Source: Anthonomus grandis grandis (lineage: Eukaryota > Arthropoda > Insecta > Coleoptera > Curculionidae). From it: a stretch of DNA of 64,000 bases. The translations under genes and the position numbers were made by a program. The notes under the pieces are model-generated. The model was given only the letters and a program-made list of their open reading frames with translations, made no database searches and was not told the DNA's origin. The stretch is taken from contig NC_065549.1 of the NCBI RefSeq assembly GCF_022605725.1, forward strand, positions 3,410,001 to 3,474,000, written 5' to 3'. Positions 63,101 through 64,000 of the stretch are shown here, one piece after another (within the stretch, counting starts at the first letter, position 1; every line of letters starts with the position of its first letter).

Positions 63101-63205
63101 ATGCGGACTAAAACGTATAATTGTGGTGAGGGGGGCAGCGCCCACGGGTCCCCCCTGGCCAACTGGCGACGGAACAATAATAGTGGTTCTTGTGTGCTGC
63201 AGTGA
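2900..63205 (+). CDS. RASD1: RASD (Dexras1/Rhes) family Ras-like GTPase, 5 coding exons
   Basis: Small GTPase of the RASD branch of Ras, which in vertebrates acts at membranes in G-protein, nitric-oxide and cAMP-linked signalling. Joining 2900-3101, 6991-7185, 31204-31399, 56050-56215 and 62942-63205 gives 1023 nt: 340 residues plus stop (human RASD1 is about 280). All introns are GT-AG and phases match (1, 1, 2, 0). Visible motifs: P-loop GSARTGKT (residues 68-75), switch I YTPTIEDF (90-97), G3 DTSG (115-118; the RASD form rather than DTAG), NKCD (191-194), ETSAK (220-224), a basic C-terminal extension with GVVAPNVRRPS, and a terminal CVLQ CaaX box predicting prenylation. A Ser/Asn/His-rich N-terminal 60 residues and a Gly/Ser insert near 165-174 lengthen it. 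Introns are 3.9, 24.0, 24.7 and 6.7 kb and full of mobile elements. It is the only intact conserved gene seen. The family assignment is very secure; orthology to RASD1 versus RASD2 is not resolvable here. Confidence 0.93.
4678..4716 (-). ncRNA. Hammerhead-ribozyme-like motif
   Basis: The minus strand reads GGT-CTGATGA-T-GCTC-tagtc-GAGC-GAAA-CATGTGT-A-ACC. This fits a small hammerhead fold: stem I GGT/ACC, core CUGAUGA...GAAA, stem II GCTC/GAGC, and a very short stem III ACA/TGT. One extra U sits between the core and stem II, which is not canonical, so activity is doubtful. Similar sequences occur at 9884-9927, 9987-10024 and 48781-48814. Penelope-like elements and some arthropod repeats are known to carry hammerheads. 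Confidence 0.35.
5275..5324. repeat. Perfect 21-bp inverted repeat (hairpin)
   Basis: 5275-5295 is exactly complementary to 5304-5324 (arm starts CAAAGTTTACTGAATAAAAT), with an 8-nt loop. It lies in intron 1. No terminator function is expected in this context; it may be the tip of a MITE or a fold in the intron RNA. Confidence 0.8.
5560..6540 (+). mobile_element. 3' end of a decayed non-LTR retrotransposon
   Basis: The region encodes the C-terminal segment typical of Jockey/CR1-type RTs, split over two frames: KRQRVSHKLRELNWLSMYNR, CPIYLNKKVVYRTDIHN, IRRKHIFTIPRHNKESFKKG and FSYNIASTLNKF. The frame changes near 5960 in a T run. The ORF stops at 6203; a 3' UTR follows, ending in AATAAAATGA then (TTA)n at about 6518-6537, the usual short-repeat tail of such elements. 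RT core and EN are absent (5' truncation). The left limit is approximate. Confidence 0.75.
6541..6990. other. Intron 1, 3' part
   Basis: No repeat or gene recognised. Mixed-composition DNA that looks single-copy, with a poly-T run near 6844-6860, ending at the exon 2 acceptor. Confidence 0.5.
6991..7185 (+). CDS. RASD1: RASD coding exon 2 (P-loop, switch I, DTSG)
   Basis: Acceptor TATATTTCAG before 6991, donor CAG|GTAAAA after 7185; enters and leaves in phase 1. Encodes SARTGKTCLVSRFLG, YTPTIEDFHRK and LDILDTSGNHPFPAMRRLS, nearly the vertebrate RASD sequence over this stretch. It therefore holds the GTP phosphate-binding and switch regions. Confidence 0.95.
7186..8130. other. RASD intron 2, first kilobase
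   Basis: No gene. Contains a 19-nt near-perfect palindrome CACCTGAAGGCTTCAGGTG around 7844-7862. Otherwise unremarkable. Confidence 0.5.
8138..9775. repeat. Tandem hairpin satellite, ~125 bp unit (about 10 units)
   Basis: Units start CCAGGCAGTTGAACCTGGTGC, continue through AGAACGCACTCAACTGCCTGG and then AAGAAGTCATCTACTC. The first and last parts of this core are inverted repeats (CCAGGCAGTTGA / TCAACTGCCTGG), so each unit can form a hairpin with a roughly 45-nt loop. One unit stands alone at about 8138-8240; the rest run from about 8678 to 9775. A variant unit (CCAAGTAGTTGAAACTGATGC...CAGTCAACTGTCTGG) occurs near 8941, 9192 and 9566, and compensates in both arms. Spacing is about 120-130 bp, with an A-B dimer order of about 250 bp in part. 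Confidence 0.85.
9884..10024. repeat. Inverted pair of hammerhead-like sequences
   Basis: 9884-9927 read on the minus strand (CTC-TTGAAGA-T-GCTAAC-atc-GTTAGC-GAAA-CACGACGTGT-C-GAG) and 9987-10024 read on the plus strand (CTC-CCGAAGA-TGC-taag-GCA-CGAAAACACGTCTC-GAG) share one plan: a CTC/GAG outer stem, an A-G-A core, a short stem II and CGAAA. They form an inverted repeat about 60 bp apart. The first has a clear stem III ACAC/GTGT. Core positions deviate from CUGANGA, so these are at best degenerate hammerheads. Confidence 0.4.
10187..12628 (-). mobile_element. Nearly complete piggyBac-type transposon with TTAA target duplication
   Basis: Ends are flanked by TTAA at 10183-10186 and 12629-12632. 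Terminal inverted repeats begin CCCTCTACTGCAT (left) and CCCTCTATTGCAT (right, reverse). The element is 2442 bp with one transposase gene on the minus strand. Short subterminal palindromes GTTCCC-N4-GGGAAC lie near both ends (about 10332, 12249, 12597, plus a half-site near 12511), probably transposase-binding repeats (inference). TTAA-exact insertion is the hallmark of piggyBac. Structurally intact apart from one homopolymer slip in the gene. Confidence 0.92.
10412..12158 (-). pseudogene. piggyBac transposase, one frameshift
   Basis: DDD transposase for cut-and-paste at TTAA. The N-terminal part (11541-12158) is acidic, then enters the transposase domain (YKLFSFFLSEEFFEE, GVEELQRFVAIIYW, RHWSPNTRFPQIADVM). 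The C-terminal part (10412-11539 plus upstream bases) has the three catalytic Asp: SCDEQIIPFKGR, IYYDNYFCSLPL and NKHMGGVDLQDSLLG. It ends in a Cys-rich finger (CKFKCLKCKVHLCCNSKQNC). The two frames join at a run of seven A's (minus strand) near 11560; the reading continues as NIHFADNLTSDKS in the next frame. Total is about 585 residues, the normal piggyBac size. Either a recent pseudogene or a sequencing slip in a homopolymer. Confidence 0.92.
12633..13286. other. Intron 2 between piggyBac and RT element
   Basis: No recognised gene. Minus-strand frames at 12891-13273 give 60-80 codon ORFs (phrase GLPDWLEWMSCKALHRLSGN) that I cannot assign; they may be remains of an old element. Confidence 0.35.
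13287..14872 (-). mobile_element. Non-LTR retrotransposon fragment with internally deleted RT
   Basis: The minus-strand frame is open from about 14865 to 13548. It runs from the pre-RT linker (NSFADYFKRSFLKNN, ISCFSEREVLNALNKLKP, GADLIPAFIIKDC) through the RT fingers (PVFKKGNKSDICNYRPISII, KVFEFLIKRI) straight to AIFLLYADDTKLYNKI, the catalytic YADD. Then come the thumb and C-terminal region (LKLNVSKCNVMTY, KDLGVYFDTKLSF, YVRSRLEYASVIWSP). The palm segments between KVFE and YADD (the usual DFSKAFD and GVPQGS motifs, about 100-130 residues) are missing without breaking the frame. The 3' end carries a (TAAA)n-type tail at 13287-13325. The 5' end is truncated near 14872. Confidence 0.88.
14873..17080. 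other. Intron 2, non-coding block with one dispersed repeat
   Basis: No gene. 14998-15285 is one copy of a dispersed repeat shared with 26481-26755. The rest (15360-17080) looks like single-copy intron. Confidence 0.5.
14998..15285 (+). repeat. Dispersed ~280 bp repeat, copy 1
   Basis: Begins CACGTATTAAATAAGGAGGA and includes TTTTTTGTTGGCAACACTGA, AAATGTTCAGAGTGACCA, CATCAAAAGGAC and GCAGTCCAGGTATATTTATT. The same order and orientation recurs at 26481-26755. No coding capacity; probably a short non-autonomous element. Its ends are not resolved. Confidence 0.7.
17106..17964 (+). repeat. LTR copy 1 (5' LTR)
   Basis: About 859 bp, followed 4 bp later by the tRNA-Lys-type primer-binding site, which fixes the element orientation as +. 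Confidence 0.8.
18013..18871 (+). repeat. LTR copy 2 (3' LTR)
   Basis: Same 859 bp as copy 1. It is preceded by a poly-T run rather than the purine-rich tract expected at a 3' LTR, consistent with a deletion that ran up to or into its start. Confidence 0.8.
19030..19983 (-). pseudogene. piggyBac-like transposase, N-terminal part only
   Basis: A second, unrelated piggyBac-type gene. The minus strand starts MDDRPYCNPLTDFNKFLDD at 19983, has an acidic stretch (EILEDDIVEEFSPE) and a frame break around 19730-19775 where WVANPGNKAVRTRQENI bridges. It continues IHLPGPKGVAKEAKTP, LEMKALIGLLWFCVVLCGRF, MPLKRFRFLLSCLRFD, LTTDENLESFRGRCGFRQYI and PAKYGLKVFVLVDSKT. The first catalytic Asp region is there (TDE). 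The second and third Asp and the Cys-rich tail are lost at about 19040. Harbinger copy 1 is inserted immediately upstream of its ATG. Confidence 0.85.
20077..22073 (+). pseudogene. Harbinger (DDE_Tnp_4-type) transposase, copy 1
   Basis: Exon 1 (20077-20369) encodes the N-terminal part: RKFWVHPYFTANQEKSAFHS, FQSFYRMSRDSFLALLYKLE. It ends at donor GCG|GTAAGT, with a frameshift in an A run just before. Exon 2 (about 21229-22073) encodes the nuclease domain: WECLREEYMPVPNEE, NCVESINGKHIRI, GSAFYNYKNYFSIQLLAIAD, VDVCDYGRNGDGAVF, YYLVGDAAFQLSTH, NYRLSRARRSVECAFGI. Lesions: the first catalytic Asp is Asn (SINGKH instead of SIDGKH), a TGA follows at 21419-21421, and there is a frameshift near 21850. 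The 5' part of exon 2 is deleted. The intron (20370-21228) holds the antisense MADF exon. Clearly dead. Confidence 0.88.
20627..22258 (-). pseudogene. MADF/BESS accessory protein of Harbinger copy 1
   Basis: Exon 1 (22108-22258) starts MKDDPNFNVKFVEAQLK and, after a one-base shift, continues YDYTLSDYSNRQIQEKTWNE, the N-terminal MADF helices, ending at donor ACAG|GTGAGA. Exon 2 (20627 to about 21220) lacks the MADF C-terminal half and begins in an acidic linker (EDKDKDSSSSDVNE). It then has a BESS motif (DPDLQFLKSLLPDIHRMNHT) and a Ser/Thr-rich tail. MADF/Myb-like second proteins are known partners that bring the Harbinger transposase to DNA. The intron of this gene encloses transposase exon 2 on the other strand. 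Confidence 0.8.
22440..23250 (-). mobile_element. Non-LTR retrotransposon scraps (ORF1 and RT pieces)
   Basis: Minus strand. 23000-23160 encodes SDIHHWLKEMEKRICNVLVF then GVPET, the conserved block of ORF1 proteins in R1/Jockey-type elements. 22580-22700 encodes IKELLTEAIDNKQPITALYI then DYEKAFHKVPH, the RT motif usually DFEKAFDxVP. 22780-22930 gives further RT-linker-like sequence (STAAKLLANRLQ style) in broken frames. The pieces are in the expected order but most of the element between them is missing. Heavily mutated. Confidence 0.7.
23690..25600 (+). mobile_element. 5'-truncated, frameshifted non-LTR retrotransposon (RT and 3' end)
   Basis: Plus-strand RT of the Jockey/CR1 type in several frames. 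Linker and start: FKEVMLIDEKRLKDIITSIG, AKDLRPISILPVLSEVLERH (23749-24030). Next QSGFRKHFSTSNCLVN, VCLLDFSKAFDTLN (24023-24226); then TTGVPQGSLLGPLLY, LQQYADDSQIYTS, NLKLNLSKSCLLF (24213-24764). Thumb and tail follow: MRLKYLNNLKRHLP, SLFDYGDVIYND (24755-25018), and HNTRRFNIFRVPQH, SFSYVAVHLWNNLPH to about 25213. All RT motifs including YADD are present but the gene is broken by at least four frame changes. The 3' UTR ends near 25600 (AATAAACGTTTTGAATTTGAAA). No EN domain. Confidence 0.88.
25601..28190. other. Intron 2, mostly single-copy DNA
   Basis: No gene. 26481-26755 is dispersed repeat copy 2. 26780-27750 has a richer, CpG-containing composition like the coding neighbourhood and may be old, unique intron; enhancers are possible but nothing can be named. 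Confidence 0.45.
26481..26755 (+). repeat. Dispersed ~280 bp repeat, copy 2
   Basis: Matches 14998-15285 in the same orientation at both ends and in the TTTTTGTTGGCAACACT / ATGTTCAGAGTGACCAACAT core; the middle is more diverged. Confidence 0.7.
28200..29600. repeat. ~178 bp tandem satellite with a 355 bp higher-order dimer
   Basis: About eight monomers of roughly 177-179 bp built on GGTCTACTTTTTAATTTTTTT, AGGGGTTGAT, ATAAAATTAAACTCACTTTTA and GGGTCGTTTTT. Two alternating monomer types (GATTTGTACATTTTTGAAAA with AAAATCGAGGG; GATGTATACTTTTTTGATAA with AAAGTCCAGGG) form a dimer. The dimers starting near 28681, 29036 and 29392 are almost identical at 355-356 bp spacing, while the outer monomers are diverged. 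This pattern indicates recent amplification of the dimer in the middle. Confidence 0.9.
29635..30203 (+). mobile_element. 3' fragment of a non-LTR retrotransposon
   Basis: Encodes NLGLILDNRLKFKEHVSAIS, then in another frame NFANLVYGPFLEINRIEKMQ and KSCLSLIYGLRRRQPA, the thumb/C-terminal part of CR1-like RTs. It is similar in style to the element at 23690-25600. The 3' end is a (TTA)n run at about 30181-30203. It abuts the 178 bp satellite. Several stops; no RT core. Confidence 0.75.
30204..31203. other. Intron 2, 3' end
   Basis: No gene or repeat family recognised. Fairly CpG-rich for the window, probably unique intron. Contains the double hairpin 31049-31114. Confidence 0.5.
31049..31114. 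repeat. Two overlapping hairpins upstream of RASD exon 3
   Basis: Arms 31049-31062 / 31068-31081 (GATGTGTATGTAAA and complement, 14 bp) and 31079-31091 / 31102-31114 (ATCAAAGCCTAAA and complement, 13 bp) are perfect. They share 31079-31081, so in RNA they would compete at their base. They end 89 nt before the exon 3 acceptor. Confidence 0.8.
31204..31399 (+). CDS. RASD1: RASD coding exon 3 (FVIVFSMD to NKCD)
   Basis: Acceptor AACTTCCAG, donor ATGAA|GTAAGT. Phase 1 in, phase 2 out. Encodes GDLFVIVFSMDSRETFEEA, then a Gly/Ser-rich insert and IPMIFAGNKCDKE, which carries the guanine-specificity NKxD motif. Exon GC content is much higher than in the surrounding intron. Two overlapping hairpins lie about 90-155 nt upstream (31049-31114). 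Confidence 0.95.
31842..33953. mobile_element. ~2.1 kb non-autonomous TIR element
   Basis: Left 31842-31900 and right 33893-33953 are inverted repeats of about 57 bp with few mismatches: GTGTTYGAAAAATAGACG, then TTCAATGGGTGATTCCTTGT, then AAAAAAAT. The interior has no convincing transposase; small ORFs (32237, 33140, 33498) are unrecognised. Interior poly-A/T runs are frequent. Superfamily not determined. It begins some 440 bp after RASD exon 3. Confidence 0.75.
33954..35150. other. Intron 3, no gene
   Basis: AT-rich non-coding DNA. Holds the left copy (34582-34618) of a 37-bp perfect inverted repeat whose partner is at 38955-38991. Nothing else recognised. Confidence 0.45.
35160..36860. repeat. 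Diverged tandem array, ~290-350 bp unit, rich in TGTCA palindromes
   Basis: Two alternating blocks recur: TACATTGTTACTGACATAAG, then CCTGTCTCTTTCCAACACATTA and ATAAATCATCGAGGAAAGG (35990, 36278, 36636; weaker at 35222, 35748), and TTACATTGCTACTGAAATAA followed by ACACAGTATCCAT (35911, 36150, 36467, 36816). Between them lie inverted repeats of the type TGTCACTTGTCAAAATTTT...TGTGACAAGTGACA. Five or more units, strongly diverged, no coding. Confidence 0.75.
36861..39404. other. Intron 3, no gene
   Basis: 36870-37430 looks like single-copy intron. 37504 onward starts TACAGGGTGTCATTGAAATGG, the kind of end seen in small arthropod DNA transposons, but its partner was not found. A perfect 18-bp hairpin is at 38018-38035 / 38079-38096. 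The right copy of the 37-bp inverted repeat is at 38955-38991. Confidence 0.45.
39405..41642 (-). mobile_element. TIR-bounded element encoding a DUF7869-type protein
   Basis: Terminal inverted repeats of 21 bp with two mismatches: 39405-39425 (CACTTGTACCCCTTGGCTTC...) and 41622-41642 reversed (CACTTGTACTCATTGGCTTC...). Size 2238 bp with one gene on the minus strand filling most of it. Extra TIR-like copies lie just outside at 41651-41671 and at 44329-44349. No clear target duplication was found. The TIRs plus a single large gene suggest a DNA transposon whose enzyme is the DUF7869 protein (inference). Confidence 0.7.
39533..41345 (-). pseudogene. DUF7869-type protein (putative transposase), broken
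   Basis: About 590 residues in the family order. Lys-rich start (TEEWKRQKSSRLRNMGIKY, 41213-41345); Cys block ECRYKCCENMSEEKRHEFFN then YWGLANWELQSSFL; LRVCKEFF; SNKRVTNIIAKNKEFGTGIP; a CxxC site (DTCNNCDKFK); a charged coiled-coil hinge (EAKQAATIAKEVHLRKAESA). Then the DUF7869-like domain: AICFDFQKMLPTPVLT, YYARQLWTYNFNVHD, LTAFCDNCGGQNKSQLT, LTGHSYNHCDRDFGKVE. The spaced acidic residues (FDFQK, FCDN, DRDFG) resemble an RNase H-like catalytic triad, but this is inference. Lesions: in-frame TAG near 41007, an indel in an A/T run near 40945 and a frameshift near 40545. The domain name is recalled, not searched. Confidence 0.75.
41622..41671. repeat. Palindrome of element ends
   Basis: The right TIR of the DUF7869 element (41622-41642), 8 bp, then an inverted TIR-like copy at 41651-41671 (18 of 21 positions match the left TIR). 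Together they form a hairpin of about 21-bp arms. Confidence 0.7.
41795..44313 (+). mobile_element. P-element-like transposon relic (THAP + P-type transposase)
   Basis: Imperfect long inverted repeats: the left end (about 41797-41880) and right end (about 44241-44312, reversed) share AACACCT, a CAAAGACAAG-like run, and CGTGACGTCA...GGGCCA. Between them is a broken P-type transposase gene on the + strand. The ends are approximate and the 8-bp duplication typical of P elements was not found. Confidence 0.6.
42532..43990 (+). pseudogene. THAP-domain P-element-like transposase, truncated
   Basis: Starts MCCVPGCNGNYKNGPKVHVF with GFPKD, and after a frameshift near 42630 KAIHRDDFEPTNNTKVCEAH then FPEGS: a C2CH THAP zinc finger. 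It continues at 42803-43348 (helical region: LDFICEQLALLTTAKERYRY, HAYKYLRDYGFLILPHP). It then shifts frame to 43399-43683 with the catalytic-domain signature HERFVTLFFDEIHIDPYMDY then KVGNITG, and on to AINGKPISHFST and PLFYLFDTVHLLKCVFNNWL in another frame up to about 43960. The C-terminal part of a P transposase is absent. Multiple frameshifts and stops. This matches the THAP9/P-element family arrangement. Confidence 0.82.
44621..44803 (+). repeat. Dispersed ~175 bp repeat, copy 1
   Basis: Starts CACAGAACACAAATATATAG and ends CCAAATTAAGGCGGGAAA, with GTGGTTGCATACAAACTGA and CTAATTGGACCAATCGAAAT inside. The other copy is at 48412-48585, same orientation. Confidence 0.8.
48412..48585 (+). 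repeat. Dispersed ~175 bp repeat, copy 2
   Basis: Matches 44621-44803 over its whole length, with an indel around the CTTGGCA segment. No coding capacity and no TIR seen; possibly a short non-autonomous element. Confidence 0.8.
49988..51655. repeat. Diverged ~177 bp tandem array bracketed by direct repeats
   Basis: Units near 50284, 50460, 50567, 50744, 50920 and 51106 share TTATTGATTTATGGACTACT, CTGAAGGCTTTTTTAGTCTT, AAAGAAATGACTAAAATCCA and ATTCCAGGAGTGCCTGTAAG with AAAAATAATTTGTCTCTTAT; spacing is mostly 176-186 bp. On both sides lies a ~130 bp direct repeat (CCCTTCAGYGACACAATAAA, GTAAGAAAA...TTTTTATTAA, TTTTGTTTTTT...AGCTTACT): 49988-50130, 51488-51618, and a partial third copy at 51619-51655. 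Confidence 0.75.
51656..52937. other. No gene; interior and right arm of the old TIR element
   Basis: AT-rich, no ORF. The last ~75 bp are the right terminal repeat of the older element, cut by Harbinger copy 2. Confidence 0.5.
53165..55359 (+). pseudogene. MADF/BESS accessory protein of Harbinger copy 2
   Basis: Exon 1 (53165-53291): MEQLISEVQKRPVL, a TGA where Trp is expected, NKFNKNYRNRMVIDKAWDEV, TGLL; donor A|GTAAGT, phase 1. Exon 2 (54575-55359): after TTTTTTCAG, DEAKNKWKNLRDHIKKELNK completes the MADF domain, which binds DNA. Then SEYTGRWSYFYQMLFLKDIL, an acidic Ser/Thr linker, and a BESS motif (DDLHFFKSLLPYFKQLKPVQ). Frameshifts lie near 54668 and in the A run near 54975. The intron (53292-54574) contains transposase exon 2 on the opposite strand. 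In this superfamily the second protein helps the transposase reach the element ends. Confidence 0.85.
53558..55746 (-). pseudogene. Harbinger transposase, copy 2 (catalytic residues intact)
   Basis: Exon 1 (55433-55746): RRRKPTHCIYRMREKFGEFH, HLYRKLLCDPRIFQ, an in-frame TAG, YTRMSIPTFNYIVEAIREEC, EERLIVTIR; donor CAG|GTACGT. Exon 2 (53558-54431) after TTTTTTTTTCAG: YLATGVSFRQLAFTFRISKT, CVGSVDGKHIRI (first Asp), GSMFYNYKQFFSIILLAVTD, VDVGAYGKDSDGGVLSNS (second Asp), FVFVGDEAFPLRPYLMRPFP, NYRLSRARMVVECSFGI (Glu). The DDE triad is complete and exon 2 has no lesion; only the single TAG near 55558 breaks the gene. The intron (54432-55432) contains MADF exon 2 on the other strand. Confidence 0.9.
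55905..56049. other. Intron 3 remainder
   Basis: Short stretch between the right end of the old element and RASD exon 4, ending in the polypyrimidine tract TGTTCTCTTTACAG. Confidence 0.5.
56050..56215 (+). CDS. RASD1: RASD coding exon 4 (ETSAK motif)
   Basis: Acceptor TTCTCTTTACAG, phase 2 in. Encodes TVTCDEVQAYCD, CCAFVETSAKKNQQVDEVF and FAVANLPGEMAPNHHKR, matching the G5 motif and the LPSEMSP segment of RASD proteins. The donor chosen is AGG|GTCAGT at 56215, phase 0, because it joins in frame with exon 5. It is a weaker donor than those of the other exons. A possible 16-nt micro-exon lies 120 nt downstream. Confidence 0.9.
56335..56350 (+). other. Candidate 16-nt micro-exon of RASD
   Basis: A textbook acceptor (TTTACTAATG branch-point-like sequence, T-rich tract, GGTGCAG) is followed after 16 nt by ATG|GTGAGT. 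In phase 0 after exon 4 it would add KNIFH plus one base, which does not fit exon 5 (phase 0). It would therefore need another unseen exon, or cause a frameshift isoform. Confidence 0.3.
56351..57180. other. Intron 4, no gene
   Basis: Non-coding, AT-rich, with scattered TGACA/TGTCA and CCATTTTG-type words but no defined repeat. Confidence 0.5.
57190..61560. repeat. 142 bp tandem satellite, about 31 copies, with higher-order structure
   Basis: Unit: CCAGGCTCTCCAAGTGGCTC, AGATCCTTGTAATAA, ACTCTCAC...ATCTAGAAG, AGCAACATCCAAAAGAGAGA, GTCGTAGATTGATTCAGA, TTACTCTCAATTGCCTGGAA, GAGCTCTTAGAGTACTTAGA, ACACTATT. Starts recur about every 142 bp from 57199 to 61455. Inner copies are very similar; edge copies (57342, 61455) are more diverged. 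Variant markers recur in blocks: CATCTAAAAGAG near 57970, 59105, 59956 and 61233; TTGTCTGAAAAAGC near 58155, 59290 and 60141. This gives block duplications of 8, 6 and 9 units. The identical 69-codon ORFs at 59433 and 60709 are repeat artefacts. Confidence 0.95.
61561..62390. other. Intron 4 after the satellite, no gene
   Basis: No recognised feature; ORF at 62089 is short and unassigned. Confidence 0.5.
62391..62780. mobile_element. MITE with ~100 bp terminal inverted repeats
   Basis: Left arm from 62391 (TACAGGGTGGTCCAGTTCAA, TCATTAATTTTAATACGTGA, TAGAGAATTG) and right arm reversed from 62780 (ACGGGGTGGTCCAGTTTAAA, TCATTAATTTTAGTACGTGA) pair over about 100 bp with few mismatches. TA at both ends suggests a TA-inserting (mariner-type) family (inference). 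About 390 bp, no gene. Ends about 160 bp before RASD exon 5. Confidence 0.85.
62942..63205 (+). CDS. RASD1: RASD coding exon 5 (C-terminal tail and CaaX box)
   Basis: Acceptor AACGTTAACAG, phase 0; an in-frame stop just upstream at 62936 excludes an earlier start. Encodes a Pro-rich segment, KRRLSDACGVVAPNVRRPS, TDLMIMRTKT and the final CVLQ followed by TGA. The GVVAPxxRRPS...DLMxxR block is diagnostic of the RASD C-terminus. AATAAA occurs from about 63216, almost directly after the stop, and again near 63260, so the 3' UTR may be very short. Confidence 0.93.
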   Translation: MSANFGAPCPLPPPNPSHLSKKYHLSVKRRLSDACGVVAPNVRRPSIRTDLMIMRTKTYNCGEGGSAHGSPLANWRRNNNSGSCVLQ

Positions 63206-64000
63206 GTTTTTTTTTAATAAAAGTGGAGTTTGATGATGTGGGGCCAGAATATCAAAAAAAAAATAAAGAAAAATTAAGGAATATTAATTATTTTAAGTAA
63301 GAGATGATAATATATGTGACATATACAGGGTTTCTTAGGAGACATTTGTAATTAAATTGGTTATTTTTTGGATGATTGGTTTTAGGCCCTGTATTTGCTT
63401 TTTAGAGGCTCCAATGTAAAAATGAGATAGAGAGCAAGTTCACTTTGTTTTTCCTGTATGCAATTTACTCTTTTTTTAGTGGTATAACTTTTGTATGCAA
63501 TAAATTGAAAATTGCTTGATATGATGGTAAAATTTTAATATCCAGTAGCGGCTCTTCTGTTTTGTCAATCAATTTTAAAAGTCAAGTGTCATTAATAGCC
63601 CAAATTAACAAGAAAGAAACGCACGAGATTGCTGGAAAATGTACAAAATTACTCTCAAATGGCTGGTGGGTTCACTCGAATAAAATTAAAAGATACTTTA
63701 GTTCCCTGAAAAAAAACATAAGATTTTACTCAGGCACTCCTGCGGCCGCCCAAGAGGTCAGGAACAAAAGCTTTAAATGACTGGAATATAGGGAAAATGA
63801 TCCCAAGTGCCTGAAAAAATTAAGAGATTTCTTTAAAAAGCCTAGGGACATACATATCTCAAGAATCCAGATATCATAATAATAAGAATAATAAATTATT
63901 TATTTACCCGTACATTCCATTTTTAAAATACACAAAAATATATAATGGGAAGTGACTTTAAATGCCTGGAGTAGGATATTAGGAAAATATTTTAATAGAT
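63206..64000. other. RASD 3' UTR and downstream DNA
   Basis: AATAAA near 63216 and 63260 could end the transcript. 63560-64000 has repeated GCTGG/GCCTGGA/TGCCTGAAAAA words (63640, 63810, 63965) recalling the satellites in introns 2 and 4; it may be the start of another array. ORF at 63562-63780 (72 codons) is unassigned. Confidence 0.4.

Noticed and set aside
62935..63177. 80-codon minus-strand ORF opposite RASD exon 5
   Set aside because: Shadow of the + strand exon, which has recognised RASD motifs.
63196..63212. Splice-donor-like CTGCA|GTGAGT overlapping the RASD stop codon
   Set aside because: The reading CVLQ-stop gives a proper CaaX terminus as in RASD proteins, so the stop is taken as real.

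Overview
The window is eukaryotic and almost certainly arthropod, most likely insect; a beetle is possible but I cannot prove it. The evidence is AT-rich DNA, long introns, and dense CR1/Jockey-like, piggyBac, PIF/Harbinger, P-like and LTR element remains, plus several satellite arrays. Only one conserved host gene is visible. It is a RASD (Dexras1/Rhes) family small GTPase on the + strand, with five coding exons at 2900-3101, 6991-7185, 31204-31399, 56050-56215 and 62942-63205. Every splice phase joins in frame to give 340 codons plus a stop. All GTPase motifs are present and the protein ends in a CaaX box (CVLQ). About 98% of the gene is intron, and nearly everything else in the window is transposon or satellite sequence inside those introns.

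Layout. 1-921: truncated non-LTR element (-). 922-2830: upstream DNA with diverged repeats and a small unidentified ORF. Intron 1 (3.9 kb): the 3' end of a non-LTR element and a hammerhead-like motif. Intron 2 (24 kb): a ~125 bp hairpin satellite; a nearly intact piggyBac element with TTAA ends; an internally deleted RT; a minimal LTR-PBS-LTR element; a truncated piggyBac-like gene abutted by PIF/Harbinger copy 1; further RT fragments; and a ~178 bp satellite arranged as a 355 bp dimer. Intron 3 (24.7 kb): a 2.1 kb TIR element; a diverged ~300 bp tandem array; a TIR-bounded element encoding a DUF7869-type protein; a THAP/P-element-like relic; and a ~177 bp array inside an old TIR element that was later split by PIF/Harbinger copy 2. 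Intron 4 (6.7 kb): about 31 copies of a 142 bp satellite and a MITE just before the last exon.

The most interesting structure is in the two Harbinger copies. Each carries a transposase gene and a MADF/BESS-protein gene on opposite strands, interlocked so that the main exon of each gene lies inside the intron of the other. This holds in two divergent copies 31 kb apart, so it looks like a property of the lineage rather than an accident. Other points of note are the DUF7869-type element with its own TIRs, the PBS-only LTR element, recurrent hammerhead-like sequences, and satellites sharing a TGCCTGGAAGA core.

All transposon genes seen here carry at least one lesion (stop, frameshift or deletion), so none looks able to work on its own as sequenced. 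Some lesions are single homopolymer slips that could be sequencing errors. Family names come from motif recognition by eye; no database search was run.
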